From NCBI GenBank assembly GCA_037903355.1, contig JBAJFE010000029.1, positions 992,001-1,056,000 on the forward strand: DNA of 64,000 nucleotides, in the 5' to 3' direction. Made by a program: the position numbers and the translations under genes. This stretch comes from Trichuris trichiura. Its lineage: Eukaryota > Nematoda > Enoplea > Trichinellida > Trichuridae. Of this stretch, positions 14,001 to 25,868 are shown in pieces. Position 1 is the stretch's first letter, and every line of letters begins with the position of its first letter. The notes under the pieces were generated by a model. The model worked only from the letters and a program-made list of their open reading frames with translations. It was not told where the DNA came from and searched no databases.

Positions 14001-16310
14001 TAAGAGATTTTGTTTCTGAAGGTTGACCAGATAAAGCAAAATTAAAAGAAAACAGTATTGCAGCGTTATGAGTAATTACCCTTTTCCAAAAGCATTAAAG
14101 GGCACGTTCAAATTATCAGACCCCATTTGCTGAAGGAAGATTGAAGTTAGTTTTTGTTGTTCCCTGACTACTCAAACGTGAATGCAGGCAGTAGAAAGTT
14201 CTTCGGCGAACTTCAATTTCAATTACAGTTTACATTTACTGGAAAATGGAAGGAACGTGGAAATGATAGGCGGTTGAATCGTTTCAAATTGCCGTTAAAG
14301 GATGTTAAGTAGTAGGTTTCTGAAGCAACAGTTTTAGTAAGACCTGCTTATTTTTATTATGGCAAGTTATTTATAAATGACTTCTTGGGAAACTAACAAC
14401 AATGGAAATGTTAATACAATTGGAGTGAACCTTGATGGCTGAGCATTTTTTAGGCTATGCAATTTGACTTGCAACTTGACAGAGGAGCAATCTTTTGCCT
14501 CCTTTATCACCACTATAGCAAAATAGAGTCATTGCAGTCTTGACAGGATGGGCTAGTTTTTCTATCAGGCTACCTGGCGGCGTAAGCAACAGCTGGGGAA
14601 TGCATCTTGATCCATGTGCTCAGAGTTTAGGTGTAGAAACGAAAAATTAAAGAATGGGTATCACTGGTGGCAGATTGTACAAGCAAAATAAAACGTTCAG
14701 CAGTAACTAATAGTTTCACTTGTTGTACTTATTATAGACTGTCTTTTCAATTAGACCATGCTTAGTGCTGAATATAAAAACTAATGTTTTCTGAGAGATG
14801 ACCCAAATTCTGATAATTCGCATAGAATATTTCTTGGACGCTTTAAGCTCTCAAACCCGTACAAGAACGAGTGGTACTCATGACGACAAATATGAATTGC
14901 TCCTCTCGTAAGAAAGAGTGCACAATCTGAACACCCAACTCTTCCCACTGTCAATAAGAAATTCACGCCTTGGACGTCCACTATGTTGTGGAATGCTGTG
15001 AAGGTATGCGTCAGTTGTGGCAAGGGCGGCGCAAAACTAGTCCCCCGCTCATTAGTGGATGAGCATTCAACTTAGCCGTTGCTTGATGACTAGATATACT
15101 AGTTATACGGTTTCGCTGCGCTACAAGAAACTAATTCCCTGAAGGAATGCTCTAAATATCTTACTGGTAATTGCAGTTTCAAAACAGGTCTCTCCATTTT
15201 CTTTTGTCATCCCTTAAATAAAATGATTTCTTAAGCATTTCAATTTAGTCAGCTAAGTAAGTCAGCTAGGTTCATGCGATGGTAATTTTAAATCGACCTT
15301 TAGAGCGCTTCGGCATGAAGCTATCGCCTAAGGGCTTATTGTTGCGATTAGTTTGCTTAAGGAGCACTCTGTTGCATGACAAGCGGTGATACAGGAACCT
15401 CTATATGTTAATAGTTCGGCCCATTTAGCACGAGTGCATTAAAACGTTCAGATGAATGCACTTATGTTAAAGAACGTTTCACTTCACAGAGTGTTCAAAA
15501 ATCATTAGTTTTGGTCATCAGCGTAGGGCCTCGTTTAACTGTGTTTGTCCTGACCAGCAACTAACGTATTGTTTAAAAAACTAGTAAAAAACTAGAATAT
15601 GATGTTTTGTTATAGAATGTTGTAGAAAGATTCATGATATTCAAGTATTATCATCGAGTACACAGGTGTTAATGGTGATTTATGGATTTAGGCGTGGTTA
15701 AGGATAAAATTTAGGTCATGTGAGAAAATGGATTAAACTGGAAAACTGAACGCATAAAAAAGGCTTGTAAAGAGCTTGAAAGCTATTACTCGTGTTCTGA
15801 TTCTGAAGTCTGATAATCTGATTGCTGCAGAGCGTAAATGAAAATTTAAGCACAAACCTTACGACAAAGTCTGGCATTGTTGCGCCCCATTCTAATAGTT
15901 TTGAGAACATTGCTTTTCTTCCTAAGGTTAATGTTTTAACGCATAACAGGCGCCTGTTTAGTTCAGCAAAAACTTTCGTTTCCGTTGGCAAAGGTCAGGC
16001 GAACCATACATGAAAAACAAAAGAGAAGTGTGAACTATTGAAATGCAGTTAGATTTTCCCCATAATATACAATGAATTCCAAAAGCAAGTCAGTGCCGCT
16101 CTGCCTTAAAGTAGATTATATGAGCAACCTCATAATTCATATTAAAACAACTTTGTTAATGCGTAGCATAGAAAACGCAGCTGCCTAGGTTGAGTAATTG
16201 CTACGCTCAGGTAAGATTGAATTGCCATTTTATTATTAAGTCACTGCTGATTATAGAACTCCCATATACCTAATAGAACAGATCAGAACGCTACTTGTCA
16301 CGTTGGAAGT

Positions 16311-16316
16311 TTTATT
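16311..16316 (-). terminator. Candidate polyadenylation signal of the orphan gene
   Basis: AATAAA on the minus strand, about 90 nt beyond the stop codon of the 234-residue gene at 16406-17110. Position and hexamer fit; there is no transcript evidence. Confidence 0.4.
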
Positions 16317-16405
16317 AGTTCTATATTGCTTCAATTCTACGACGAAGCAGCTTTTCTTCCCAAGCAAAGGTTGGTGATCATTTCAACTTGGACAGCAGTA
16401 GCAAT

Positions 16406-17110
16406 TCATGAGTTCCATGAATTTACTTCTCTTGCTTTCATAAGAGTTTCGTCAACTTTAGCAAGAAAATCATCGTTTTTTCTCAGATTAAGCATCACGA
16501 ACTCAGAGCCCATAATTCGTGAATCCTCTTTTCCTACGTATCTGTGATTAAGATACATGTATGGGGATAAAGAAGAACTTCCTAATGATCCATAATCAAG
16601 CACGATTGGTTTTCGTCTTCTGCACTTTTCAGAATTGTCCGCATTGTGATCTTTAAGCAAAGTATCAGTACCACCAAGACCATGATACGTCGAATGATTT
16701 CTTCTGTGGTACAAGGTTTCGTTTCGGTTCGCTGCTGCTAATCGACTTGCAGTGGGCTGATATACATGAAAATCAGCGCAAGTTAATTGATCTGCTTCAG
16801 AAATCTGGTCTGCCATAGAGCAAGATAAATCTATAGGCATATATAATTCGTTTGTACTAGGCTTATCTAGCAATACATCTGCCTTCAATTGCGCAGTGGC
16901 AGAGACTGCCGGACCGTATTCATCATCATAGAATTGACTGAGAAGGGATCCGATCAGCCTATTATTAGTGCTACGGCCAAACAGCGTGCGTACGAATTGT
17001 GAGTAGTGGTCTGTCGCTGCGCCTCCAGTTATTACACTGCTCATTTCTTTTTCAGAATTTGTTTTCTTGAAACAAACTTTTCCAACTTTTTCCGTGCTTT
17101 CGTGAGGCAT
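16406..17110 (-). CDS. Orphan 234-residue protein, single open exon
   Basis: I do not recognise this protein. It is an uninterrupted 234-codon frame beginning MPHESTEKVGK and ending NSWNS, much longer than chance frames nearby. It has no signal peptide or membrane segment. Composition is polar, with a KCRRRKP basic patch around residue 160 that could be a nuclear localisation signal, and a tyrosine-rich stretch nearby (DYGSLG, SPYMYLNHRY). The ATG is preceded by TTTCAG|G on the minus strand: either a spliced-leader acceptor, making this the first exon, or a cis acceptor. A candidate upstream exon (17411 down to about 17310, starting MSDVIHAKQLANMM) has a GTAAGT donor, but its phase would create a TGA at this junction, so I left it out. 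A family C repeat begins just beyond it. Confidence 0.55.
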   Translation of the reverse strand: MPHESTEKVGKVCFKKTNSEKEMSSVITGGAATDHYSQFVRTLFGRSTNNRLIGSLLSQFYDDEYGPAVSATAQLKADVLLDKPSTNELYMPIDLSCSMADQISEADQLTCADFHVYQPTASRLAAANRNETLYHRRNHSTYHGLGGTDTLLKDHNADNSEKCRRRKPIVLDYGSLGSSSLSPYMYLNHRYVGKEDSRIMGSEFVMLNLRKNDDFLAKVDETLMKAREVNSWNS

Positions 17111-17117
17111 CCTGAAA
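17111..17117 (-). promoter_or_regulatory. Candidate trans-splice acceptor of the orphan gene
   Basis: Minus-strand TTTCAGG abuts the ATG at 17110. A splice acceptor one base before a start codon is typical of nematode spliced-leader addition. A cis-spliced upstream exon is the alternative. Confidence 0.45.
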
Positions 17118-17422
17118 TGAAGGACACTTCAATATATTGCTATTTTATATCTTTTTAGCGAATTATATATTATCTCTCTACTCAGATTTCGAAACGGCTG
17201 TACAGGTCTCTATGTTCTTTAAAGAAACAGTTCGTTTGTTTAATGTCAAAATAGGGAAAATATACTTCAGGATCGTCCTTGCATTATAGTCAGCGTTCGT
17301 CTGAGGCAACTTACACGAACACTGATGACGAGATAAAGTTGTTTCTGAAAGGTACGTTTCCCAATTTGGCATCATATTAGCAAGTTGTTTAGCATGAATA
17401 ACATCCGACATCCGTAATTCAC

Positions 17423-17553
17423 AACCGCTGAAGACGGGTCTCGGTCGATCCGAAAGCTCCGGAGTTATTTAGAACATTTAACGGGAATACTTCCGTAATA
17501 AAACTTTTACATCATGAAAACATACGCTCCCGTACCAAGAAACCACATTTTCA
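17423..17553. mobile_element. Foldback family C, half copy
   Basis: Starts AACCGCTGAAGACGGGTCTC and ends near ACCACATTTTCAAGC. It matches the right arm of the complete palindrome at 24659-24931, including CCGAAAGCTC, AACGGGAAT and CATACGCTCCCGTACCAAG. Only one arm is present. It abuts the region just upstream of the orphan gene. Confidence 0.75.
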
Positions 17554-20500
17554 AGCATGAATAATGACTTTAAACTAACCAGCGATTAATCACGCATGCA
17601 GAAATAGTGAAAAACCGAAAAAATCCCCTCACTTGTTTGAACCCTCAATCTGTTGCTCAGTTTAGCTTGCACTTGTTCACCTTTTGTATTACTGCATTCC
17701 CAGTTACAACAAAGGCTATTATTTTACGTAAGCGTGTTGACATTAGAATTGCGTCCTCCAATATGCTTAGCTAGAAAAAATATTTTTGCGCTACACCAGA
17801 AAGGCTGTTATCTAATAACAGAAGACGCAAACTGTTAAGTTGCTTTGTACGGAAGAATGGATTGGATTCAGAAACTTGAAAATGGGAATCACTTCGTGGA
17901 AACAAACATAAATTGATGTCAAGGGCTATTCTTGGTAAACGAAGCAATGATATTTAAATGCACAGCTTTTCCAGCCTGTTACTAAAGCAAAAAAAGTTGT
18001 TATTTCCTTTCGAAAACAGGAACTTTTTTCCCCGCTCTACATAACTTACCAATTTACCATGTGTAGTTTAAGAAGTCAACAAATTCTAAAGTATTTTCAT
18101 CGAATGTTTAACTTCTTACGATGGGCATCTAGAACTTCGTTGTTTAAACGGGAGCAGCCAGTTCTGCAATTTTGAGGTTTTTAATGGACGAAGTTTTTAC
18201 AGTAGCTCAGGAGCTAAAAGCTCTGTTCATCAAAAGTCTTCACTGTAAGAAGGATTGTTTCCACGCACGTAATGAAAAAATTTTCATATTAAAGGTCAAA
18301 ACTGACCTGTCTATTGAGCTTTTAGGTCTCATGGTGTCTTGTGGTAAAATTCATAAGTCCATTGCACTCTATTCTCAGGTTCAAAAAAATGTCATACAGG
18401 TCAGGAGATGAATTTTACGTGCAGTGCTTATTCTTGTTCAGCAGGTGTCGTTGCTGTCTTCATAATATTAATATCGTTAGGTGTATATACTGCACTTCTG
18501 AACTTATGAGAAGGATACTATTAACTCTTGTTAAACGAACAGACTGGTCACTAAAACTTTGTCTGTCAAATTGTGAATTAATACCCTGACAGGGAAAACT
18601 TACTTCTTTAACGTTTTGAAGAATCCTTTCCTTATACAGCACTGCCGATCTTTGATTAACTCAATTTGAGAATTCGCTAGAATTGTTTATATGAACGGAA
18701 GAATGAAACATATTTTAATCAGTCTCTTCTCTATGGCGTCGCTGAAAGAATCGAATAGGGCTAAAAATTTCTGCACGAAGAAATCATAAATGGTGGGCAC
18801 ATAATTGAGTAAATGGCCCGCTTACATGTACACTCTTCGAGCATTTGTATTCTCATATCGCGGGATTTGTCAGTATGTTGTTCCACGATTGTTCCTATAA
18901 AAAGTTAGGGAACCTCTTGTCGACATCGTCTATATGAATTCCCTTGAACTTGTGTGTAAGAATACAGTGTCGAAACTTGTCTGCCACAGAGTTCCGATAA
19001 GCTTCCAAAATTTGAGTCGTTATAGGCAAACGTTGACCACCTTTTCTTTGTGTCCGTTTGTTCAACGAATTTGTAGTGCATTTCAACTCAATTTTCAGCG
19101 CATTTTATTATTGACAAAACATGCCCCAAATGCTTTAACGAGCAAGAACATTGGCTTAGCATAACAATCACACTAGCAGCACTAGTGAAGAATATACTTC
19201 AAGCAATAAGTAAACCTGCTGCTAGTATTTTAGAGTTCCTTGATTTCAACTGTGATATCTTATAAGGTTCGTTTCAAAACTTATATGAAGTACATATGAA
19301 GCGAATGAAGGACTACTACTTCGCTGGAAACGGCCGCAATGGTTCTTGACAAACTTCAAAGCAAATAGCAAAATTATACCTTGTTCTTTGAGAGCTGGCA
19401 CTGCTAGGCTTCCTTCGAAAGCTGGACGGTTCAACTGAATAAACTGCAACTGCTGTTTTCGCAGCACCTACTACCGCATTTATTATTAGCAGAAGCTGGC
19501 AATGGCACTGAGTGCCCTGTCAAAAGAAACAGCCGACGTCGGATGTAACGTTGCTTACTGGGCGGAACGGCCTTAGCAAAAGGGCTATGAAGACAACTCT
19601 CGAACGCCAGAAGATGGGATTCTATTTTCGTCTTTAAGTAATGCTCAAAACTGCCCAAAGCAGTGCGAGAAAAAAAACTATTTTAGCCGAACAAATTTGC
19701 GCTTATGCTAGCTTTGATTGTGCCTTTCGAAAACGCAGGACTGCATAGTGTACGTCAAAATTGTATGCTAATTTGCAGCTCAAGAAATAGCCGCTAAGAA
19801 GATATTCAGTCTGTTTCCACTGATCGCTTTAGGAATTTGATAGATGTTTTGTTAATTCCACACTTGACAATCTACTATTCAGTATCCTTTTTGTCCAAGC
19901 GTAAGCTACAATGCGAATGATGGATTGGGTAAAGTCTGCTGAGCTTCGTATTCATTGATCACTTAATTCTGGTTCTGTATCGGTACTTACCTGCATATTG
20001 ATGACATAGTTATACATTTTTTAGAGCTGCAACCACGGTTCAAAATGCGAAAAGGACATCTAAGCAAAATGACTTATCGCTATACCGGCCGGTTTCCGCA
20101 ATTTCCACCGACAGTTTTTTACCTGATTTGTCATACCGCTAGGGCTCTAAGCTGCACGAACTTGCAACTTACAATTTATTCGACCAGGCATTAAAATGAC
20201 TTCTTTAAGAAATATAGCACTACTGTCCGTTGAGACAGAGCTTTGGAAATGAATGACATATGGACTAGTTTCACAGATTCACGTGCCACTTACTTCCACA
20301 GTTGCACTATACTTCCGTATGAATATATAATAAAAGAAATAGTATTGCTGAAAATCTTGATTGGTTGAAGATACATAAAAAATCTTGGCATCTAATGCAT
20401 GAAGTTCATTGCAATTCTATTGCCTCAATTTAAACCTTCTCACTTAAAGTCCAGAAACCTTACGGTGCCATTATGTGTTTATATTTTTTCTTCCCCTAAT

Positions 20501-20867
20501 TAACTCATTCGCTGATGAAAGGAGAAGGAGAAGCCATAAAGCTCCCTTGCTTTATTTTGCTATATTCTTGTGCCGCATTAAAACGAGTTCACTGTAACGT
20601 CGGATATGAAAATTTTTGTGACCATTATTAAACATCTAAAACTCAAGGCTATTTTAGGATGAAGTAATAATAAAGTTATTTTTCATTTCTTTCGCATATG
20701 AAAAAGCGAAAGAGCCAATATTTAAAAAATTTAAAATTGTCATTGCGGAAAACAGATTCGTATGATTATTACCAACTGTACTTTAGCGATTTGCAGGACC
20801 TAGCAATACGCAGGCGATCTTCGTGACGACTCTTTATCATTCTGTACGACATTAAGGTTGAATTAGT
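17554..20867. other. Intergenic region upstream of NOP9
   Basis: About 3.3 kb, AT-rich, with scattered short frames on both strands. None has splice-site support or recognisable motifs. The NOP9 promoter presumably lies in its right end; I see no clear core element. Confidence 0.5.
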
Positions 20868-20874
20868 TTTCAGT
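20868..20874 (+). promoter_or_regulatory. Candidate trans-splice acceptor of NOP9
   Basis: GTTTTCAGT runs straight into the ATG at 20875, so a strong nematode acceptor lies one base before the start codon. No upstream exon is needed, because the protein begins with a NOP9-like basic N-terminus. This supports spliced-leader trans-splicing. Confidence 0.5.
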
Positions 20875-23732
20875 ATGTCTCAGACAAAAAAGAGAAAGAT
20901 TGATAAGTTTATAAAAACGTTCACAAAACCGGACCATCGCCAAAAGCAAAGGAAAACTATTGGAAGCAAATTTTCCAATTCCGCCAGTGCGCAGAGCAGG
21001 AGCTCGGAAAGTCGTGGTTTTATTAAGCCTCTTGGTCGAGATCTCAAACTTTACTTGGCTGATCTAGCGGCTAACATCGATCCTGATATGGATGAAGAAC
21101 AGATTAGTAAGTATTTAGCTTTCTGAAACTGTTTCAAGGTTGAACGTTTTCATGTTGTTTTCATTGGTCACTCTGACGGGTTTCTTCTAAACTTTCCCAA
21201 AGACTGCTTTTATTTTTTGCACTGTAGCAACTGAAATGTGGATGGGCATTTTTTCTAGTGAGAGCTAAATACGGTAGGGCGACGGTGACTGCAGAAAATC
21301 TGTTGAAGTTTTTAACATGCTGTTTAGTTCATGGTTAGTAGTTTGAAAACATTTCCTTGATAAGCTGTTCGTACATTTTATCAGATGTGTTTGCTAGTAC
21401 TGTGTTGTAACTTTCAGCATAAGGTGCTTTTAAATTTTTAGTCGCTTATTATTCCATACGTTTTGAAATTAACGTTTTAAAATGTGAAAATGGAAAACGC
21501 AAACTATATAATCGGCATGTGCTTTGGACATTTTGATGCGATACTTAATCAGTGAACTTCACCTGCACTACAAATTTCGCCAAAATTATGCCTCTCTGCT
21601 TGGATTTAAAAAGAGCGGAGAAAGTATTGTTGCCGGAAGAAGCATCGCACGTAGGTCTTTTCAAAGTTGAACTTTATTATTGGTTGTTGAATCGGTGATG
21701 TTTTTTTAATTTAACAACTTACGAATAATCGATCGTCTTGTGGAAACAATGCTGCTCTGAAAGTAATAATTTATAAATTGTTTTCCTCCCATTTGTTCTA
21801 TTTTTGTTAAAGCAATTGTTTTCTTTTAAGAAGCAATGACGCGGAATGTGCTGACTGAGTGCAAGGGACAAGAGTTATCCGTAACGTGTGATCGAGAGGC
21901 GGGAAATCATTTGCAGCTTATATTAAGTGGAAGTCAACAAGGCCGTCTTGAGTTCCTCAGTCGAATAGTTTACAGGAAAAGCAGCGAATTGGTTGAATTG
22001 TTCCAAACCGCTTCTGGAAGTCGTTGTTTTGAAGAGCTGCTAACCTCAACAATGAGCACTCGAACGGAAAGCCTTGCTCAACAACGCAGCATTTTACTAA
22101 AGTGTGCTGTTTTGCTGTTAGAAAACATTGACTATCTGTGGTCAAACGTAAACTCGGTGCACACACTGCGATGTATTGGACGTGTGCTTCTTGGTGCAGG
22201 AACAGAAGACGTAAAAAAGCCAACCGGATCAAAACATACAGTCAAATCGTATCTTCCTGGCATTGGATATTTAGACGATGACGAACTCATAGCAGTGTTT
22301 AATTCGTTGCTTGAAAAAATTCTTGATTGGAAACATAAAGGTTCATTATTATCCTTTTTAATCCTTACAGAGCTCATTTTTACAGATTATTTGAATGAAG
22401 AGGCATTTTCTCTTTTGACTCAAGATTATCTTCGCTTTGATGCACTTTATGAAGGAAAATTTACTGCACAACTCTCGAGCGAAGCTTTAAAAGAAACAAC
22501 AGAGTACAGCATCAATCAAAGTGATTTCATTTTGTATTTCCGTCTTTAGTGTGGTACATACTCAATGGTGTGGTAAGCAGTCCAGTCGTTTCTGGGAGCA
22601 ACTAATTCGATTATCACCGACCGATTTTCCCACTGAACTTTATTCGAAACATTTGCAAACTCACTTGTTGAAACTTTCGTTGCATCGTTTTGCCAACTTT
22701 CCGCTTCAGCGTTTCTTAGACCGTTGCTCCAATACTGAAACGGTGAATTATTGACTGTTAACAAATCATATGACTGTGATTTTAGGCATCTTCGTCCGTT
22801 ATGGAGTTGACTGATGGTTTTAAGGACATTTGGAATAGCAAGAATTTTGGCGTTATAGTGTCGCTTATGAATACAGCCAAAGGAACTGAAGCATTAGAAC
22901 AGAAGTTGTTTAAGGTGACAGCATTTATCTGAGAAAATAGCGAGTGGAAATGCTTTCAATTTAGTCATGCTTAAAATATTTATGTATAATAGGTAATAGG
23001 TGTCAATATGATCTAATATTATAAAACAGAATTAGTTAGCCCTAGTGGAACTACGGCGTTGGTTTTCAAGGAATTGCAACAAATGCTGTGTTACAAGAAA
23101 GAAAGCAGTCGTGATTTGCTGCCATTGGTTTTATCATTGGGAAAATATAGAAGCTTTTCCACTGAGGTGTGAGGTTAAGTTTATTTCCATTCTTCAGAAT
23201 ACTTTTCAGATGGAGCCACAATACTTTGGAAGTGTTCTAGCCCAATGTTTGCTTCAGTACGTTGACAAGGAAGACTTAACGCATTCTACACTCCAACAGC
23301 CTATGGAACGAATAGTCAAACTTTCTTCTCACCAATACGGTTCTCATTATATGGAAGCATTCTTGCGATCGTTGAGCACAGATGGGAGAAACGTTTTCAT
23401 TCAGAAGCTTCAGGTCCAGCGTTGTTGGGAACTTTATCAGCAGCTATTTTCATTTTTTTAAGCCTTACGTATTTCAACTGGCAAATGATAAATTCGGATC
23501 GCGAGTTGTAGAAGCAACGCTGGATAGAAGCGACACCGATGGAAAAGCGTTACTCCTAAGAAGTCTAGTCTGTCACGAAAAAGAGCTTCTTCGTACTACG
23601 CATGGTAAAGTACTGGCTCTTAAGTATTTTTTGGCTACTTTTTCTCAAGACGAATTCCGATGGGCCAAACGAATGCAAAAAAGTGAAACGAGACAGTTGA
23701 AATATAAGGAACTGTTGTCATTGGTCAAATAA
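20875..23732 (+). CDS. NOP9: Nucleolar protein 9 (Pumilio-repeat ribosome biogenesis factor)
   Basis: NOP9 binds pre-18S rRNA in the nucleolus and guards the ITS1 cleavage during small-subunit maturation. Exons: 20875-21106, 21831-22503, 22550-22742, 22786-22914, 23030-23166, 23210-23413, 23463-23732. The N-terminus is lysine-rich (KKRKIDKFIK), fitting a nucleolar signal. Exon 2 shows the family's opening repeats, with CKGQELSVTCDREAGNHLQ and ASGSRCFEELL. Later repeats are HQYGSHYMEAFL in exon 6 and KFGSRVVEATLDR in exon 7. The tail GKVLALKYFLATF and WAKRMQ matches the normal C-terminus. Introns are mostly 43-51 nt. The join between exons 4 and 5 is one base out of phase (see findings); the last donor (CAG|GTCCAG) is weak. 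The stop overlaps AATAAA. Identification is from memory of the family. Confidence 0.85.
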
Positions 23733-23733
23733 A
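23728..23733 (+). terminator. AATAAA overlapping the NOP9 stop codon
   Basis: The stop TAA (23730-23732) lies inside the hexamer AATAAA, so the 3' untranslated region may be only some 15-30 nt if this signal is used. Confidence 0.4.
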
Positions 23734-24658
23734 TTTGCCATCCTTTCAAATTAGCTCTTGGCGCACAAAATTTTTCGACGTATTTGTATTCTGTATTTCT
23801 TTGGATAACATGTGGGAACTGCTTGCTGTGTTGCTTGGACAAGCACTACTACGTTTAAAAAAAATAATTTCCTTTCCATAGTAATGATGCCCGTAATAAA
23901 TTGTATAGAGAGCACCGTGCTGGTCTCTTTTTCAAGTATTCAATTCATGGGGTCCACTTAGTAGAATTGTTCAAAAAGCGAATACACTTAATAGAAGGAA
24001 ACAGGTTGAAATGAGCTATCGTGGAAGTGTAGAAGATATTCTTAATATTTATTCATCCCCAAATGGGTATTTCCTCCGTTCAGAAATCCTTTTCAAATTT
24101 AAGCTGTGATTTGCTTGCTGATAAATCGAGAAAACAGCCTAACGTAGCTTAATCAGTTTATTGTTAAAACTACGCAAACAGCTTCGTAGTACCATTTATA
24201 ATTTATAGTGGAGTGCATGTAAAGGTACTGAAGGGATTGGAGAAAATGGTGAACATTCATATTATGATTGCGGAAGACTTTGTAGAACGGTATTTCGTAG
24301 AGATCATTTTACCGTCCAGAAACGAAGGTGTATAAATCTCTGCTGCTTTGCTGTAAGTTTTTTTTGAATGAACCAGGGAAGTGTGGCTACAACTCTGCTG
24401 ATTGGGTGTAGTGTCCGTAATTGCATGTTTAATTTTTTGGAGTGACCTGCATTGTTGTTGAAGCAACTTCTTTTATTGAATCAGTGTTAATAGCGATACA
24501 CAGTTACCTATCCTTTTCACAATTTGGAGCAGCCATTATTCCAGTGTAGTAATTTCTTTTATTACGTAGCGATAGCAAACGATTTTAAAAGAACACAAAA
24601 AGCGGAATATTCATCGTTTGAAACAAGACGTGGGAACTTTTAAACTCGAATAGTCTTA
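23734..24658. other. Intergenic region between convergent NOP9 and IFT46-like genes
   Basis: About 0.9 kb without supported genes. It contains the 3' flanks of both genes; the family C palindrome begins at its right end. Confidence 0.5.
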
Positions 24659-24931
24659 TAATGCAAAGCTTTATTACGGAATAGATTCCCGTTTAATGCG
24701 TGCTAACTCCGGAGCTTTCGGGTTAACCGAGACCCGTCTTCAGCGGTTTTAAGTTATGAATATTGGATATTTGGATATCTGGATATCCATAACTTAGAAC
24801 CGCTGAAGACGGGTCTCGGTTGACCCGAAAGCTCTGGAGTTAGCACGCATTAAACGGGAATTTATTCCGTAATAAAGCTTTGCATTATGAAAACATACGC
24901 TCCCGTACCAAGAAATCACATTTTCACGAAT
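24659..24931. mobile_element. Foldback family C, complete palindromic copy
   Basis: Arms of about 110 nt run inward from TAATGCAAAGCTTTATTACGG to a centre near 24775 (ATATTTGGATATCTGGATAT), with the complementary arm ending AATAAAGCTTTGCATTA at about 24887. A one-sided extension follows (CATACGCTCCCGTACCAAG to about 24931), also present in the copy at 17423. The core GGAGCTTTCGGGT is shared with the copies at 17.4 and 26.2 kb. It ends 48 nt from the stop of the IFT46-like gene. Confidence 0.85.
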
Positions 24932-24979
24932 AGTTCTATTTACATTGTAAATGTTTCAATGACGAATGTATGAACAAGG

Positions 24980-25416
24980 TCAGAGTATGAGAGTGTCCGC
25001 CTTTTTTGTATTCTGCAACGTGGCTGATTGCTCATAAGCTTTCTGATTTGACATAGCTTTGAAGTGTTGGCTATTTTTGAATTCTGAGTATAAAAGAAAT
25101 AATATGTGTAAGGAATCGATTCGTGATTGATAAACTGGAATGTCTAGCAATGAGCATATTAGATCAGCATATTCATTTAGAGAGATGTCATCAGTTGCTG
25201 AAGGGAGTTCTGTACTGCTCAACAGCTGCTCGAATTCTGCTGGCCATTCTTGCATTAGGCTATCCATGTCTGGCATGTTTTCAGCATGATGTGCACGCGA
25301 TGTGGATTGCTTGACTGAGTATTTATTGGTCACTTCTTCGATCCATTTGTCTATTGCAGTTTGAATATTTTCTCCCTTGCCAACGAATTTCAGCTTGCCA
25401 TCTGCTTCCATTATTC
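24980..25416 (-). CDS. IFT46/DYF-6-like intraflagellar transport protein, C-terminal exon
   Basis: IFT46 is a core IFT-B subunit carrying cargo along cilia; in C. elegans the counterpart is DYF-6. This 3' exon codes for about 145 residues that match the conserved C-terminal half: AIDKWIEEV, then MPDMDSLMQEWPAEFEQLL, ICSLLDIPVYQSRI and LYSEFKNSQHFKAM, followed by a short divergent tail. The acceptor is TTTAAGTAAG|GA, phase 1, so ATG 25411 is probably internal. The conserved N-terminal half is not in this exon; the best candidate for the preceding exon is 25869-26060, whose donor phase fits. The gene is convergent with NOP9 and divergent from ERMP1. The C-terminal identification is firm. Confidence 0.85.
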
Positions 25417-25868
25417 CTTACTTAAATTATTAGTGTAAATACTTTGGCAGTAATAAAACGCGCAGTTCTCATATCTTAATGCCGGTATTAACACTGTACT
25501 TGAATATCATGCAGCATTTTTTAGCATCACTTTAAACTTAGCCTTAAACTCTGTTTGTTGATTGTCATTTAGTCATATCCGTTTTTCAGCAGCGTCGATT
25601 AACCGTATCATAGTGGCATTGAAACTCCAGATCTCCAGCCGTGTTGATATAGCGACTCTTCAATAATACTGGTCTTCTGTCGTGAATAACACCTTAGGAG
25701 CGCTACTGATTTAGTGAGTTAAGATTACTTCGATGTTTTTACAACCCTCATAAACGTCTCTGTGAATTTGCCAGCTAAATAGCAAAGTAAAGCGCATAGT
25801 CATCACACTTATGAAATAGAATAAACCGTTTTCATTTCTCTGTTGCGCGTAAAGCCAAAGCTACTTAC

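Larger units (their letters stand above)
9225..16405. other. Gene-poor intergenic stretch upstream of the adhesion gene
   Basis: About 7 kb with no ORF that I can support by splice sites or family resemblance, apart from the foldback element at 10881-11089. The stretch 12760-13070 is strongly purine-rich on the plus strand. The longest open frame (10002-10406, plus, about 134 codons) has no recognisable motif. The promoter of the divergently placed adhesion gene should lie in the first part. Confidence 0.5.

Noticed and set aside
17310..17411. Upstream exon (MSDVIHAKQLANMM) for the orphan gene
   Set aside because: Its strong GTAAGT donor gives a phase that would form TGA at the junction; only a weak alternative donor would fit.
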